A stretch of 64,000 nucleotides of DNA from a virus: the IMG/VR virus record IMGVR_UViG_3300035665_000001, positions 186,001 to 250,000 of that record; one strand, 5' to 3'. A program made the translations under genes and the position numbers. This document shows positions 8,616-17,924 of the stretch, piece by piece. Under the pieces are notes generated by a model. It ran no database searches. It was not told the DNA's origin and saw nothing but the letters and a program-made list of their open reading frames with translations. How positions within the stretch are numbered: position 1 is the first letter of the stretch; each line of letters begins with the position of its first letter.

Positions 8616-9920
8616 CTATATATTTATTTGGTAGGTGGTATTATTATCTAAATCAATTAACGCATTTCTAAGTGGTGGGGTTATTATCTCTTTTAATGCG
8701 TTTAATAGATAATCAACATCATCTTTTGTATGGGTATAATGAATGGAGATTCTCAACCAACCCATATCTGGTCTACTGTTTGGATCGTTTGGTAATCCAA
8801 GAAGTATATGTCCGTATGGACCAGCACAACTGCATCCTGCACGAGTTTCTAGTTGATATTGAGTTGATAGTTTTTCACATAGTTCTTCGGGAGTAAAACC
8901 TTTAACATTTAATGAACATATACCAATATTGGGAACATCCATATTTCCATAAACAGTAACATTAGGAAACGTACTCACTTCAGAAACGAAATACCGATGT
9001 AATTCTTTTTTGATATTCTTAATTTTATCTAATCCGAAATCATTTCGTAATTTATACGCTTTGGCAGTTTTTATAAATTGTAATATGCCCGGAGTTCCTG
9101 CATTTTCTCTAATATGTAAATCATCGTCATAATAGTGTTCTTCTGAATTAACATAACAAACTGTTCCACCACCTGCAAAAGTGGGTGGTAATGTAGTATC
9201 AACTAACGATTTTCTAATTACTAATAAACCTACACTACCTGGTCCACCAATACATTTATGTGGTGACATAAACATTACATCATAAAATGAGGAGGGTATA
9301 TTGATGTAAGGTGAACTTGTAGCAGCATCTAGACATAGCACAGCGTTATACTTCCTTGCTATGACACTTACCGCCTGTACATCGGTTATAATTCCAGTTA
9401 CGTTAGATGCTACGGATAAGCAAATATAAATTTCTCGATTTTTATTTTCTTGTAGTTTTTTTTCCAAATCTAATAAACATAATGTACCTGTATCATTTAA
9501 ATTTAATCGTATTATATCGGCAATGGATTCTCGATATGATACATCATTTGAGTGATGTTCATATGGACCGACTAATACTACAGGTTTATCAATTACTTTT
9601 ATTTCACATCGACGTTTTGTTCGTGGTGGTAAATAAATTCCAATCAATTCCTGAAATTTTTTTATTGCCGCTGTAGATCCATAACCTGCAGGTATTATTT
9701 CAAAATCGAAAGGATTTATTTCAAGTAATTTAAATAACGCATTTCTTGAAGTGGTCCAATGTTCGTTCATATAATTTGAAAGGGTTGCATCTTTAGAATG
9801 TGTATTTGCGTAATGTGCTGAAATTTGTTTCATTTCGGCTTCAATACTTTCAACACAAAGACCACTGGCAGTATAATCGAAATATTTATTTGCATTGGGA
9901 TTTATAAATTTGATTTTCAC
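8616..9920 (-). CDS. Class V aminotransferase / cysteine desulfurase-like PLP enzyme
   Basis: This has the class V aminotransferase fold of cysteine desulfurases, which take sulfur from cysteine for Fe-S clusters or thio-modification. Visible are GPYEHHSND (substrate/PLP contact region), a CLDAATS segment carrying the cofactor-binding Asp, the PLP lysine in MSPHKCIGGPGSVG (about residue 222), the AGTPG loop, and a C-terminal ETRAGCSCAGP with candidate persulfide cysteines. Length (about 434 residues) fits the family. A GTG at 9920 is chosen because AAGGAA lies upstream; an upstream TTG at 9944 is also open. No scaffold or acceptor gene is seen nearby. The target in the phage cycle is unknown; Fe-S supply, tRNA thiolation and DNA modification are all possible. 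Confidence 0.8.
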   Translation of the reverse strand: MKIKFINPNANKYFDYTASGLCVESIEAEMKQISAHYANTHSKDATLSNYMNEHWTTSRNALFKLLEINPFDFEIIPAGYGSTAAIKKFQELIGIYLPPRTKRRCEIKVIDKPVVLVGPYEHHSNDVSYRESIADIIRLNLNDTGTLCLLDLEKKLQENKNREIYICLSVASNVTGIITDVQAVSVIARKYNAVLCLDAATSSPYINIPSSFYDVMFMSPHKCIGGPGSVGLLVIRKSLVDTTLPPTFAGGGTVCYVNSEEHYYDDDLHIRENAGTPGILQFIKTAKAYKLRNDFGLDKIKNIKKELHRYFVSEVSTFPNVTVYGNMDVPNIGICSLNVKGFTPEELCEKLSTQYQLETRAGCSCAGPYGHILLGLPNDPNSRPDMGWLRISIHYTHTKDDVDYLLNALKEIITPPLRNALIDLDNNTTYQINI

Positions 9921-10035
9921 AGTTGCGATTTCCTTAGGTTGCAATGGTTTCGAGAATAAAATTATTTATAACATTTTTTTAAGAATTATTGTTAATCTTT
10001 AGTATAATAATTTTTTAATATAAAGAGAAAATAGA

Positions 10036-10803
10036 ATGATTGATTTAATTAAGGAAATAAATCTTGATACATTTATAATTTCAGATCTGCATTTTGCACA
10101 TAGTAGAATTCTACAATTTGAACCAGTAAGGGTTGAATACCTATCTGACTATAATTCCGATGTGATGCTAGAGTGTCAGGAATTATTAACTCTTTTGAAT
10201 TTAATTCCAAGAGAACAACGCTACAATCATACTGAGATAAACACACTGTGCAAATTTTTATTGCCTTTTCACGATGAAATGATTATAGAAAAATGGAACA
10301 TGACAGTTGGTGATGAAGATTTAATATTATGTTTGGGTGATTTTGCGTTTAGTGATGTTAAAAAATACACTGAACTTTTAAATGGTAGAAAAATATTATT
10401 GATGGGTAATCATGATAGAAATTCTGTTTCAGAATATTATGATTCTGGATGGAATTATGTTATTTCTACTGTCCACGAAAATATTGCATTGGATGAAGAT
10501 ATTACTATTCCCGAAATAATTCAAACTGATAAACACTGTAGTGGTTTGTTCAAAACCATTGAACAACATAAAATTTTATTTTCACATTATCCAATTTTTA
10601 ATACCAGTTTATATGATAATAAATTTTCAAAAATTACTGAAATTTTAGAATCAATGTATTCTAATAATAACGCAACTATTAATATTCATGGACATACTCA
10701 TAGTTCTAAATCAACATTTCCTAATGCTATTAGTGCGTCAATCGAATATTGTGCCTCTTTATCACCCATAACCATTCGAGCACTAATGGAAAAAAATCAA
10801 TAA
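10036..10803 (+). CDS. Calcineurin-like metallophosphoesterase
   Basis: A protein of 255 residues with the five metallophosphoesterase blocks: SDLHFAH (D17, H19), GDFAFSD (D102), MGNHDRN (N125, H126), FSHYP (H184) and HGHTH (H218, H220). All metal ligands are present, so a two-metal phosphoesterase acting on a phosphomonoester or diester is expected; the substrate cannot be read. Similar small enzymes are common in large phages. A TATAAT-like box lies about 30 bases upstream, in the divergent spacer with the PLP enzyme. Confidence 0.85.
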   Translation: MIDLIKEINLDTFIISDLHFAHSRILQFEPVRVEYLSDYNSDVMLECQELLTLLNLIPREQRYNHTEINTLCKFLLPFHDEMIIEKWNMTVGDEDLILCLGDFAFSDVKKYTELLNGRKILLMGNHDRNSVSEYYDSGWNYVISTVHENIALDEDITIPEIIQTDKHCSGLFKTIEQHKILFSHYPIFNTSLYDNKFSKITEILESMYSNNNATINIHGHTHSSKSTFPNAISASIEYCASLSPITIRALMEKNQ

Positions 10804-10861
10804 TTGGTAAATGTTTTAAATATAAATACAAATAATATAATGAATGTTTTTTGGAGTTAAA

Positions 10862-11236
10862 ATGTATAAGAAAATATTATTGTTTGGATTTTTAACAATT
10901 TTGTATGGCTGTGATGATACAGAGTTTCGAAAAAATAAAGAGATTGATGAATATATTGATAGTAAATATACGAGTAAATTACTGGAAGCCAATGTTAAGT
11001 TTCTAAAATGTTATCCACAAAAAGATGGAACAATGCGTGCAGTTTATACTACGATTCAAAGAGATAATTCATTTCCCGCAGTGGTAAGATTTGATTATTT
11101 TAATAATTCCTATAATCTTTATTTTGATGTATCTTATTTGAATACATCTAAAGACATTTTATTAACCGATATTGATAAATGTGTTGATGAATGGTCTAGA
11201 CTTAAAGAATCTAACCTTAGTTGGGGAAATGGATAA
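10862..11236 (+). CDS. Putative lipoprotein
   Basis: A protein of 124 residues from the ATG preceded by GGAG. The N-terminus MYKKILLFGFLTILYGC is a lipoprotein signal with lipobox L-Y-G-C followed by DD. Asp at position +2 would favour inner-membrane retention in enterobacteria-like hosts. The mature domain is small and mixed alpha/beta (AVVRFDYFNNSYNLYFDVS). It could act in superinfection exclusion, as phage lipoproteins often do; that is inference. It is followed after 2 bases by the next gene. Confidence 0.65.
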   Translation: MYKKILLFGFLTILYGCDDTEFRKNKEIDEYIDSKYTSKLLEANVKFLKCYPQKDGTMRAVYTTIQRDNSFPAVVRFDYFNNSYNLYFDVSYLNTSKDILLTDIDKCVDEWSRLKESNLSWGNG

Positions 11237-11238
11237 GT

Positions 11239-11679
11239 ATGTCCACATATACATTTGATATGTTAAGTATGTTAAATTATGTGGAAACCTATTCTAAAAA
11301 ACAATACATTCATAAAATGGTTTCCAAAATACGTGAAATAGGTGATGATGAATTTTGGGTATTAAATAAACAATATATGGAAATATATAAATTTCGGGCA
11401 GTTCGAGTATCAGAATTTGACGTACAAATGAATTTGGATAATGAGTTAGCAAAAGAACATATTTTTAGTGGAATATTCGTTTTACATATGAAGGAATTTT
11501 TGTTAAGATTTTTGGAAGAGGTTCCAGGAACTGTATATGTTAATAAGTTAGAATGTTACAGAGAACTCTATGATGTTTTATATGCAAAAGCTCATAAAAC
11601 AAAATCTTTAAAACAGAAAAAAATGTTGGTTGAAAAAATTGAGTTTATTGAAAATGAATTCCCACAATTTGTAATTTGA
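11239..11679 (+). CDS. Small protein of unknown function
   Basis: A protein of 146 residues, helical and charged, unrecognised. It starts with ATG two bases after the lipoprotein stop, so the two are probably translated together. It contains an internal helix LHMKEFLLRFLEEVPGTVYV and ends with acidic/basic pairs. An upstream in-frame TTG at 11221 overlaps the lipoprotein gene and is less likely as start. Confidence 0.55.
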   Translation: MSTYTFDMLSMLNYVETYSKKQYIHKMVSKIREIGDDEFWVLNKQYMEIYKFRAVRVSEFDVQMNLDNELAKEHIFSGIFVLHMKEFLLRFLEEVPGTVYVNKLECYRELYDVLYAKAHKTKSLKQKKMLVEKIEFIENEFPQFVI

Positions 11680-11706
11680 TGTAGGAATTCATTTCTTAAA
11701 TTTTAG

Positions 11707-12396
11707 TTATACGTGATATTTTTTTGATTTGATAGCACCATGTGTTCTCAAAGAGAATGTTTTTCCTTGTCTTCTCATAGCACTTATTTTTTTACCAAAC
11801 ATTCTACGAATTTTTTTATTTCTCATACGAATTTTTGATCTATTTTTTCTATAATTTAATTTTGCTGCTCTTTTTTCTGCAGATGTTGATTTTCCAAACA
11901 TAGATTCGTTGAAATCTTCATCTTCATCTTCATCACAGGTACATTCACCATTTTCATCTGGTTCACAGCATGGTTCATCTTCATCTTCATCCCATTCACC
12001 ACTGATATAATCTTCATTTTCATCAAAATCGGATTCTTCTACTTCACCACCACATGAAGGACATGCACCATCAACTAATTCTGCCTCTGTACCTATCCAA
12101 TCACCTTCAACACAAGCATATTCCATCATTTCATTATATTCATCATCATCACATGATTCACATGATTCCATTAATACATTTGCAAAAATTGATGAGATTG
12201 AATCCATCAATTTTGTTTTTTCTTTTTTAGTTAATGCATCATTTTTGAGCATTTCTAAAATTGTTTTAACTGCCTGTACGCTTCCATTTTTTGAATTTAA
12301 AGATCCCACTAAATCTTTATCTAAAGAAATTTTTGGTTTTTTACCCGCTTCTTTAAGATTTGCAGATGTTTTCATTAGTTCTCTTAAACTTGCCAT
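11707..12396 (-). CDS. Acidic, Cys-rich protein with basic tail
   Basis: A protein of 229 residues in three parts: a helical N-terminus (MASLRELMKTSANLKEAGKK), a very acidic middle (about 80-160) containing CESCDDDE, CPSCGGEVEE and CCEPDENGECTCDED, which could bind metal as zinc ribbons, and a strongly basic arginine/lysine tail (RKNRSKIRMRNKKIRRMFGKK). Such charge segregation suits an internal head or scaffold-type protein or a nucleic-acid binder; no family is recognised. It is monocistronic on the minus strand between plus-strand genes. Confidence 0.6.
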   Translation of the reverse strand: MASLRELMKTSANLKEAGKKPKISLDKDLVGSLNSKNGSVQAVKTILEMLKNDALTKKEKTKLMDSISSIFANVLMESCESCDDDEYNEMMEYACVEGDWIGTEAELVDGACPSCGGEVEESDFDENEDYISGEWDEDEDEPCCEPDENGECTCDEDEDEDFNESMFGKSTSAEKRAAKLNYRKNRSKIRMRNKKIRRMFGKKISAMRRQGKTFSLRTHGAIKSKKYHV

Positions 12397-12479
12397 TTTA
12401 TTTCCTCACTTAGGTTATAATCGTTTTATTTATTTATTATTTATTTATGGATGAATTGTAAAATTACCATTTCAAAAAA

Positions 12480-12728
12480 ATGATGGATATAAAAATGGAT
12501 AATAATCAATATGCACCATTATCAGACAGTGAAATGATAATCTTAAAACGACAACATACACAGAATTTTGATGACATGACTATTAAAGCCACAATACAGC
12601 TATTACATATGTTGAATTTTTCTGATGAAACCATGAAAACACATGTAAATAGCGAAGCATATAACTTACTACTCCGCAGATTACATATGATAATTGATTG
12701 GACTAATTACCCTGAAAGATTAATTTAA
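12480..12728 (+). CDS. Small protein of unknown function
   Basis: A protein of 82 residues, helical, unrecognised, containing DMTIKATIQLLHMLNFSDETM. It overlaps the converging minus-strand gene at 12720 by 9 bases. The ribosome site is weak. It may be real given lack of a competing frame, but support is limited to an open frame with typical codon use. Confidence 0.45.
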   Translation: MMDIKMDNNQYAPLSDSEMIILKRQHTQNFDDMTIKATIQLLHMLNFSDETMKTHVNSEAYNLLLRRLHMIIDWTNYPERLI

Positions 12729-12983
12729 TCTTTCAATTTTAACGGTCGACGCAAAATCACTACCTAGTTGGGAATTTAACCTTGATGCTAAATTTTCTAA
12801 TGCTGTATCATGATTATATTGTACTCTTCTATAATCAGTTAAATTTGGTATTTGTAAATTATTTACAATATTTGGTTGGTTAACCAGTTGTGTTTTTGCC
12901 CATTCTTCATGAAATTGTGTTGTATTTTTTGGTTCATTTAAACCTGCGAGTTCTCTAAATTCTGCCATTTCCGATGGTGTCAT
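12720..12983 (-). CDS. Small protein of unknown function
   Basis: A protein of 87 residues beginning MTPSEMAEFRELAGLNEP, with Asn/Gln-rich middle and a helical C-terminus. No family recognised. It converges with the preceding plus-strand gene, overlapping by 9 bases, and lies upstream of the GIY-YIG gene on the opposite strand. Confidence 0.5.
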   Translation of the reverse strand: MTPSEMAEFRELAGLNEPKNTTQFHEEWAKTQLVNQPNIVNNLQIPNLTDYRRVQYNHDTALENLASRLNSQLGSDFASTVKIERLN

Positions 12984-13073
12984 ACCTTACTCCTAAAAAC
13001 GTATATTTTTAAATTTTGATTTTACAAAAAAAATGTAAAATTGGTTAGTTAAATTAAATTAAATAGTGTAGGT

Positions 13074-14204
13074 ATGAAAACTAAAAATTATCATTATGTT
13101 TACAAAATTACAAATCATAATCCAGTAGATTCACGTAAGTTCTATATTGGTGTTAGAACAACGAAAGGGCGATTACCAGAAGATGATATTAATTATATGG
13201 GTTCATCAGATACATTAACCGCTGCAATTAAAACCCAAGGAAAAAAATATTTTTCTAAAGAAATTTTGTCAGTATGGCAATCAAAGGATGATGCATATGC
13301 TGAAGAAATAAGATTACATGAATTGTATGATGTTTGTAGAAACATGGAATATTATAATAATGCTAACCAAACGAGCACTAAATTTTGTACGGATGGTAGG
13401 GTTGTAGTGTTTGATAAGAACACGGGCAAAACAAAAAGTGTAACAAAAGAAGAATTTCAAACTGTTACTGATTATGTTGGTGTTAAAACAGGTATGGTTT
13501 CCGTAATGGATACTACCGATGGAGTATTTAAATCAGTGTCAAAGGAGGAATTTGAAAAATCCGAACATTATATTCATCCTGCAACTGGTAAAGTAACCGT
13601 GATTGATACCACCGATGGTTTAGTTAAACATGTGAACTGTACAGAATATAGAAGTTGTGAAAATTATGTTTCTATCGCTACTGGAACTGTAACGTGTTAT
13701 GATATTAGAGATGGAAAAAACAAACAAGTTTCTAAAGATGAATTTGATAATGCTGATAATTTAATCAGTTGTAATGCTGGAAAAGTTACTGTGCTTGATA
13801 CTCGTGATGGAATTAAGAAATCGGTAACTAAGGTAGAGTTTGATATTACCTCTCATTATGTCGGTGTTAAATCTGGTAGAGTTACCGCTTTCGATATTCG
13901 GGACAAAAAGTTTAAAACTGTTACGATTGAAGAATTTGCAAATGATGATAATTATGTGAAAGGTAATTCCAAAAAAGTTGTTATTTTTGATAATAATGAT
14001 AATGTGGTTTTTGTATCTTATGGCAATTTTGAAACTTTTTGTAAAAAACATAAATTGCCGTGCTTTGTATTTAGAATGTCATATCGTAATAATGGCAGTC
14101 CAATCTATCAAAATTTAAGAGGCGTAACAAAAGCAAAGATATTTAAAAATGGAAACTACAAATATATCGGTTGGTATGCTAAAATTAGTGATGATACAAC
14201 TTAA
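13074..14204 (+). CDS. GIY-YIG homing endonuclease with internal repeats
   Basis: A free-standing homing endonuclease that would cut an unoccupied target site and copy itself in. The GIY-YIG domain is N-terminal: YVY at 8-10, YIG at 24-26, then R28-like arginine and a Glu-containing helix (AYAEEIRLHELYDV). From about residue 108 to 310 there are roughly six repeats of about 33 residues on the theme GKVTVIDTTDG...KSVSKEEFE...HYI, apparently a DNA-contacting linker. The C-terminal KNGNYKYIGWYAKI resembles a DNA-binding tail. Its stop overlaps by 4 bases the stop of the terminase C-terminal fragment, so it sits exactly at the edge of a fractured gene. Confidence 0.8.
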   Translation: MKTKNYHYVYKITNHNPVDSRKFYIGVRTTKGRLPEDDINYMGSSDTLTAAIKTQGKKYFSKEILSVWQSKDDAYAEEIRLHELYDVCRNMEYYNNANQTSTKFCTDGRVVVFDKNTGKTKSVTKEEFQTVTDYVGVKTGMVSVMDTTDGVFKSVSKEEFEKSEHYIHPATGKVTVIDTTDGLVKHVNCTEYRSCENYVSIATGTVTCYDIRDGKNKQVSKDEFDNADNLISCNAGKVTVLDTRDGIKKSVTKVEFDITSHYVGVKSGRVTAFDIRDKKFKTVTIEEFANDDNYVKGNSKKVVIFDNNDNVVFVSYGNFETFCKKHKLPCFVFRMSYRNNGSPIYQNLRGVTKAKIFKNGNYKYIGWYAKISDDTT

Positions 14205-15511
14205 AAAACAGAAGGGAGAATATCCCATTTATCCATATCGGAGTCAGGATCATAATCATCATCCTCATCATATTCTACAACAGATGAACCATTTTGTGCC
14301 ATTCTGGCGTAGTATTCTCTTTCCTGTTTCTTTGCTTCTTCAATTAATTTTAGTTCTTCCTGTTTTTGTTGTTCTAATCGCAAAGTTTCTTTTTCTACTC
14401 GTTCTTTATATAATTTCGCAGGATCAATTTCTTCTTTATTGGTGTTGATAATTTTTTCATCTTTTTTAGTAATCAACATATTATCAACAGAAAAATCACC
14501 CATCGCGTAGTTTGCGAATTCATTAAGAAGATAATATACCATTAAGAATGAACAGGTGACTCTATCGTCAGTATAACCAGATTTAGCACAATACGCCCCA
14601 CCAGCTGTTCTAATAAATCCATATAATTCCTCAATAAATCTTCCATCTCGAATTACCATTTTGTCGTACTCAACCAAATTTTTAAATTGTAATGCTAGTT
14701 TATTTTTAAGAGTTGGGGTTATGTGTAATCCAGGTTTACCCTTAATATCATAGAAGATAGGCATTTCAAGATTTTCGATTGCCTTTTCAGTTTGGGTTAA
14801 AATTTGAGCTAATCCCTCACCAATACCATTACGTTCAAAGATAATAAGTGCTTCATTTGGTTCATACTGCCATCTTGTTCGCATGTAATCCTGTAACCAT
14901 AATAATTTTTCAAATAGTACTGATGCATCAGCAAATTCATCGACAAAAGAGGCGATTTCATAAACCTTATGTGGTGCTATTTCCCAAATTTGTAAACAAC
15001 TACTATTATTACCACCTGCGGATGGGTCAATAGTTACCACTAACAAACCATCATCGTGCTCCAATTTATCTTTAAAAATATTAAAACCATTAACATCCTC
15101 CTCAAGAATTTCAGGTATTTGGTAAAAATCTAAAATATCTGTAGAAATTAATGAAAGTTCGAAAGTGATGAAAGCACAATTATGGGTTTTTAATGAATTA
15201 GCCAATAAAAAACTGTGCTCATCGTTTTCAACCTCAATAATATCAAACATTTTGGTAAAATTGTGAATTTCATTGATTTCCTCCACCTCACACAAACCCG
15301 TTTCGGTTTTTAAATCAAACCCCACTAATAAATCTTTTGCTTTTATTAACAGGTTATTTGATGTCCAAAATAAATGTTCACCAGAACATTTTACCGAAAT
15401 ATCATTGCTTAATTTTATTTCAAAAAACGAATTATGTTCAGATGATGCTATTCCTGCAAACGCTTTGTAACCTTCAGGAGTTTTTATTTTAAATCTATTA
15501 TTTTTTACCAT
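14201..15511 (-). CDS. Terminase large subunit, C-terminal piece fused to C-terminal split-intein half
   Basis: The first 111 residues are a C-intein: TPEGYKAFAGI, a block-B-like region with CSGEHLFWT, block F MFDIIEVENDEHSFLLAN, and the splice end THN followed by Cys112. There is no block A, so the N-intein must be elsewhere. The candidate is the 46-residue tail of the ORF at 44010, because EFE there plus CAFITFELSLIS here rebuilds the T4 gp17-like EFECxF region. Residues 112-436 are the terminase nuclease: TIDPSAGG (D162), an ERNGIGEG motif and TDDRV. The tail is a charged coiled coil. The terminase would need trans-splicing from distant loci. Confidence 0.88.
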   Translation of the reverse strand: MVKNNRFKIKTPEGYKAFAGIASSEHNSFFEIKLSNDISVKCSGEHLFWTSNNLLIKAKDLLVGFDLKTETGLCEVEEINEIHNFTKMFDIIEVENDEHSFLLANSLKTHNCAFITFELSLISTDILDFYQIPEILEEDVNGFNIFKDKLEHDDGLLVVTIDPSAGGNNSSCLQIWEIAPHKVYEIASFVDEFADASVLFEKLLWLQDYMRTRWQYEPNEALIIFERNGIGEGLAQILTQTEKAIENLEMPIFYDIKGKPGLHITPTLKNKLALQFKNLVEYDKMVIRDGRFIEELYGFIRTAGGAYCAKSGYTDDRVTCSFLMVYYLLNEFANYAMGDFSVDNMLITKKDEKIINTNKEEIDPAKLYKERVEKETLRLEQQKQEELKLIEEAKKQEREYYARMAQNGSSVVEYDEDDDYDPDSDMDKWDILPSVF

Positions 15512-15615
15512 GAATTTTTTCTCAAATTAATGTAATTAAACTATATTTATGAATTTTTTGTTGAAACAATTACAAAAATAAATAAATATAATAAAATTAT
15601 AATTTGGAGAAAAAA

Positions 15616-16422
15616 ATGACGGTAGTAAACCAGAGTGATATTAAAAGTGGTTCAAAACCTGTTAGGGATTTATTTTCATTACTACCAAAAGACAGAGATT
15701 ATGGTTGGTTGTGTACGCAAACCTATTCAAATGACGATCTTGTCGAAATTTCATATATTGTGAATAATATTGAGAGTCCACATATCAAGAATTTTGGTTT
15801 TTTTAACTTACTGATACAGAGTCAAGCTGGACCATTCAATTCTGCTGTTTTTGCTGTCTATTTAAAAGAGTTAAATGCTGTAGATGTTCTAATTCATTTG
15901 ATCGCAAAAACCCCTAACTTATCAGAAAAAGAAAAAATTGCTTGGTTGGAAAACCCAAATATTATATCTAAAGGTTTTATGACAATGGTTAGATATTTTT
16001 TTGATCATGGTGTTGCCGCACAATGTGGAATTTCTAATACTAAATCACCATATAATGTGATATTTGCAAAAGAAATAATGGTATATGGTTATAGTACAAA
16101 TCATGATCGATTAAAAGACTTTTTATTTGGTTCGTTAAATTCTTTGACTCCTGCTGAATTAGATTCATGGTATCGTGAAACTCTTTTTATGATTTGTGGT
16201 GAGGATAATTATGTAGCAGTTGATGTGTTGGGTGATTATCCAAATACACCCGAAAATTTGTTGGATGACTATTTTTCACATACTCAAAACACTGCGTTGA
16301 AATTGAAATTGGCTTTGCATAAAAATTTCCCAGTAAAAAAAATATATCCTATATGGAAAGAAACTGAAAATACCATATTGTATGATAAGTTACCAGCGTC
16401 AATAAAAAGCTTGATATTCTAA
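15616..16422 (+). CDS. Helical protein with shared C-terminal peptide
   Basis: A protein of 268 residues from the ATG preceded by TTGGAG. Unrecognised; helical, with repeated short units such as NTPENLLDDYFSHTQ like those of the solenoid proteins at 7781 and 52049. It ends YDKLPASIKSLIF, the recurrent C-terminal peptide, although it lies 6 kb from the minus-strand cluster and on the other strand. That makes the peptide unlikely to be a simple by-product of tandem duplication. Confidence 0.62.
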   Translation: MTVVNQSDIKSGSKPVRDLFSLLPKDRDYGWLCTQTYSNDDLVEISYIVNNIESPHIKNFGFFNLLIQSQAGPFNSAVFAVYLKELNAVDVLIHLIAKTPNLSEKEKIAWLENPNIISKGFMTMVRYFFDHGVAAQCGISNTKSPYNVIFAKEIMVYGYSTNHDRLKDFLFGSLNSLTPAELDSWYRETLFMICGEDNYVAVDVLGDYPNTPENLLDDYFSHTQNTALKLKLALHKNFPVKKIYPIWKETENTILYDKLPASIKSLIF

Positions 16423-16426
16423 GAGT

Positions 16427-16458
16427 GAGTTGGTTGATAGATTGTTTTCAACCAACTC
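16427..16458. terminator. Bidirectional hairpin terminator
   Basis: A perfect 11-base inverted repeat (GAGTTGGTTGA / TCAACCAACTC) with a 10-base loop lies between the converging genes ending at 16422 (+) and 16467 (-). T-rich sequence on each side supports termination in both directions. Confidence 0.75.
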
Positions 16459-16466
16459 ATTTGTAA

Positions 16467-16967
16467 TTATACCAACTTACTCAATAGGTAAGTTTTATGT
16501 TTATTATTGTTAAAAACAAACATCACCTCATTTTTTTCTGTATTTTCATACAATTTAAATTTCTTGTAAATTGAAATTAATTGAGTAATTGGTGCAGTCA
16601 TAGTAACCATATTCACTCTTACATTTCTATCATAACAGAACGCTTGTAGGTCAGTAATATTTTTACCAAAACTTCCAAGATAATTGAAATTTTTAAGGTC
16701 GATTGCTTTTTCTGGTGAGGTTCCTAGAGTTTGATCTGTTACGGGAACTAATTTGTTTCGAGTTAATCTGAATGTCCCTTCAAAATCAATTTCTTCGGGA
16801 TTGTCATATACAATCATTGTTTTATCATTAATGCACGTCAAATATTCATTACATGCTGATGTATAAAGATTTGTTTTTTCACGTTGTAAATTTTTAAAAC
16901 TTTTTAACACTTCACGGTTAACATTGTCAATAATATCTAGGTTTAATGCTTCCACAACTATACTCAT
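16467..16967 (-). CDS. Small protein of unknown function
   Basis: A protein of 166 residues from the ATG (MSIVVEALNLDIIDN) that has a GGAG site nine bases upstream; longer in-frame starts reach 17048 but lack a site. Mixed alpha/beta, with no recognised motif. It is divergent from the gene at 17066, and the spacer holds a TATAAT-like box at about 17025-17033 for that gene. Confidence 0.55.
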   Translation of the reverse strand: MSIVVEALNLDIIDNVNREVLKSFKNLQREKTNLYTSACNEYLTCINDKTMIVYDNPEEIDFEGTFRLTRNKLVPVTDQTLGTSPEKAIDLKNFNYLGSFGKNITDLQAFCYDRNVRVNMVTMTAPITQLISIYKKFKLYENTEKNEVMFVFNNNKHKTYLLSKLV

Positions 16968-17065
16968 CGGTAAATTCTCCATTTTTAATTTATTTTGAAT
17001 TATTTTACAAAAAAATAAAAATTTAGTATAATTCTTTTGGAATACCAATAAATACGGAGAATTCT

Positions 17066-17827
17066 ATGTTCATATCATGGTTAGAAAAAAAATGTTATCC
17101 AAACCATCCAATATCTTTGACCGCTGAAGAATGGGTTGAATGGGAAAAGGTAGAAAAATCAAAACCAATTTGTAATTTTTGTGTTAATGTAGTTCCTCAA
17201 TGGTGTAAAAAATATATTACTAGACCCCTATCAAATGCACAATATTGGTTTTTATATCGGTTTGTTAAAAAACACAAATATCATTTAATTGATACTGGAT
17301 TGTTACCAGGCTATTATGATGTGGATACTCGTATTTTTCATGGTGTTTTTAATTTGATGAAAGAATTTTGTGAGGATGAACAACCTAGAAATGATTGGAT
17401 GTGGGAATCTGATAAAAATTCTAAAAAATTTGTTCCTGGATTTAATGCAGCGATTGAATCTTTTAAATGGCAAAAAGAATTGGTTTATACCTCGGATGAT
17501 GTCTGGGATATTGAAAATCAACATCTTATTGGTACACCACAACCACAGGCTTTAGTTGCTAAAGAATTAGAAGAAATCTATATTTGGTGGGTGGTAACTA
17601 GACCAAATCGAGAAGATCCATATAAAAAATTTCAGGATTTTTATTTTGAAAATCTTTTGCGAGAAAAAGGTTCCAGTATGTCACTATTATGTGCGAGATC
17701 ACCAGAAGAAGAAGAAAAAAGAGCATTGGTAGTTGCACAACGAGATGAATTAGAAAAGCAGTATAAAGATGAGGATGAAAATATGCTACTTAGATTGATA
17801 AAAATTAGACATTCTTTATGGACATGA
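17066..17827 (+). CDS. Conserved-looking phage hypothetical protein
   Basis: A protein of 253 residues, rich in Trp and Tyr. The segment DTGLLPGYYDVDTRIFHGVFNLMKEF resembles, from memory, a recurrent hypothetical family of large phages (pattern GYxDxDxxxxHxxFxLxxxF), but no function is known to me. The C-terminal 80 residues form charged helices (PEEEEKRALVVAQRDELEKQ). An upstream TATAAT-like box and GGAGA site support expression. It opens the 17-43 kb plus-strand accessory block. Confidence 0.65.
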   Translation: MFISWLEKKCYPNHPISLTAEEWVEWEKVEKSKPICNFCVNVVPQWCKKYITRPLSNAQYWFLYRFVKKHKYHLIDTGLLPGYYDVDTRIFHGVFNLMKEFCEDEQPRNDWMWESDKNSKKFVPGFNAAIESFKWQKELVYTSDDVWDIENQHLIGTPQPQALVAKELEEIYIWWVVTRPNREDPYKKFQDFYFENLLREKGSSMSLLCARSPEEEEKRALVVAQRDELEKQYKDEDENMLLRLIKIRHSLWT

Positions 17828-17924
17828 TGTTATTTGGGATTGTTATGTGAAATATTATTTTAGTTGTCGACATTCAATAACATATAAATATTCTGTTTTT
17901 AAAAAATTAATCGAGATTACGAAA

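Noticed and set aside
17303-17542. Minus-strand ORF with hydrophobic ILE/PHE content
   Set aside because: It is an antisense shadow of the gene at 17066 with no ribosome site.
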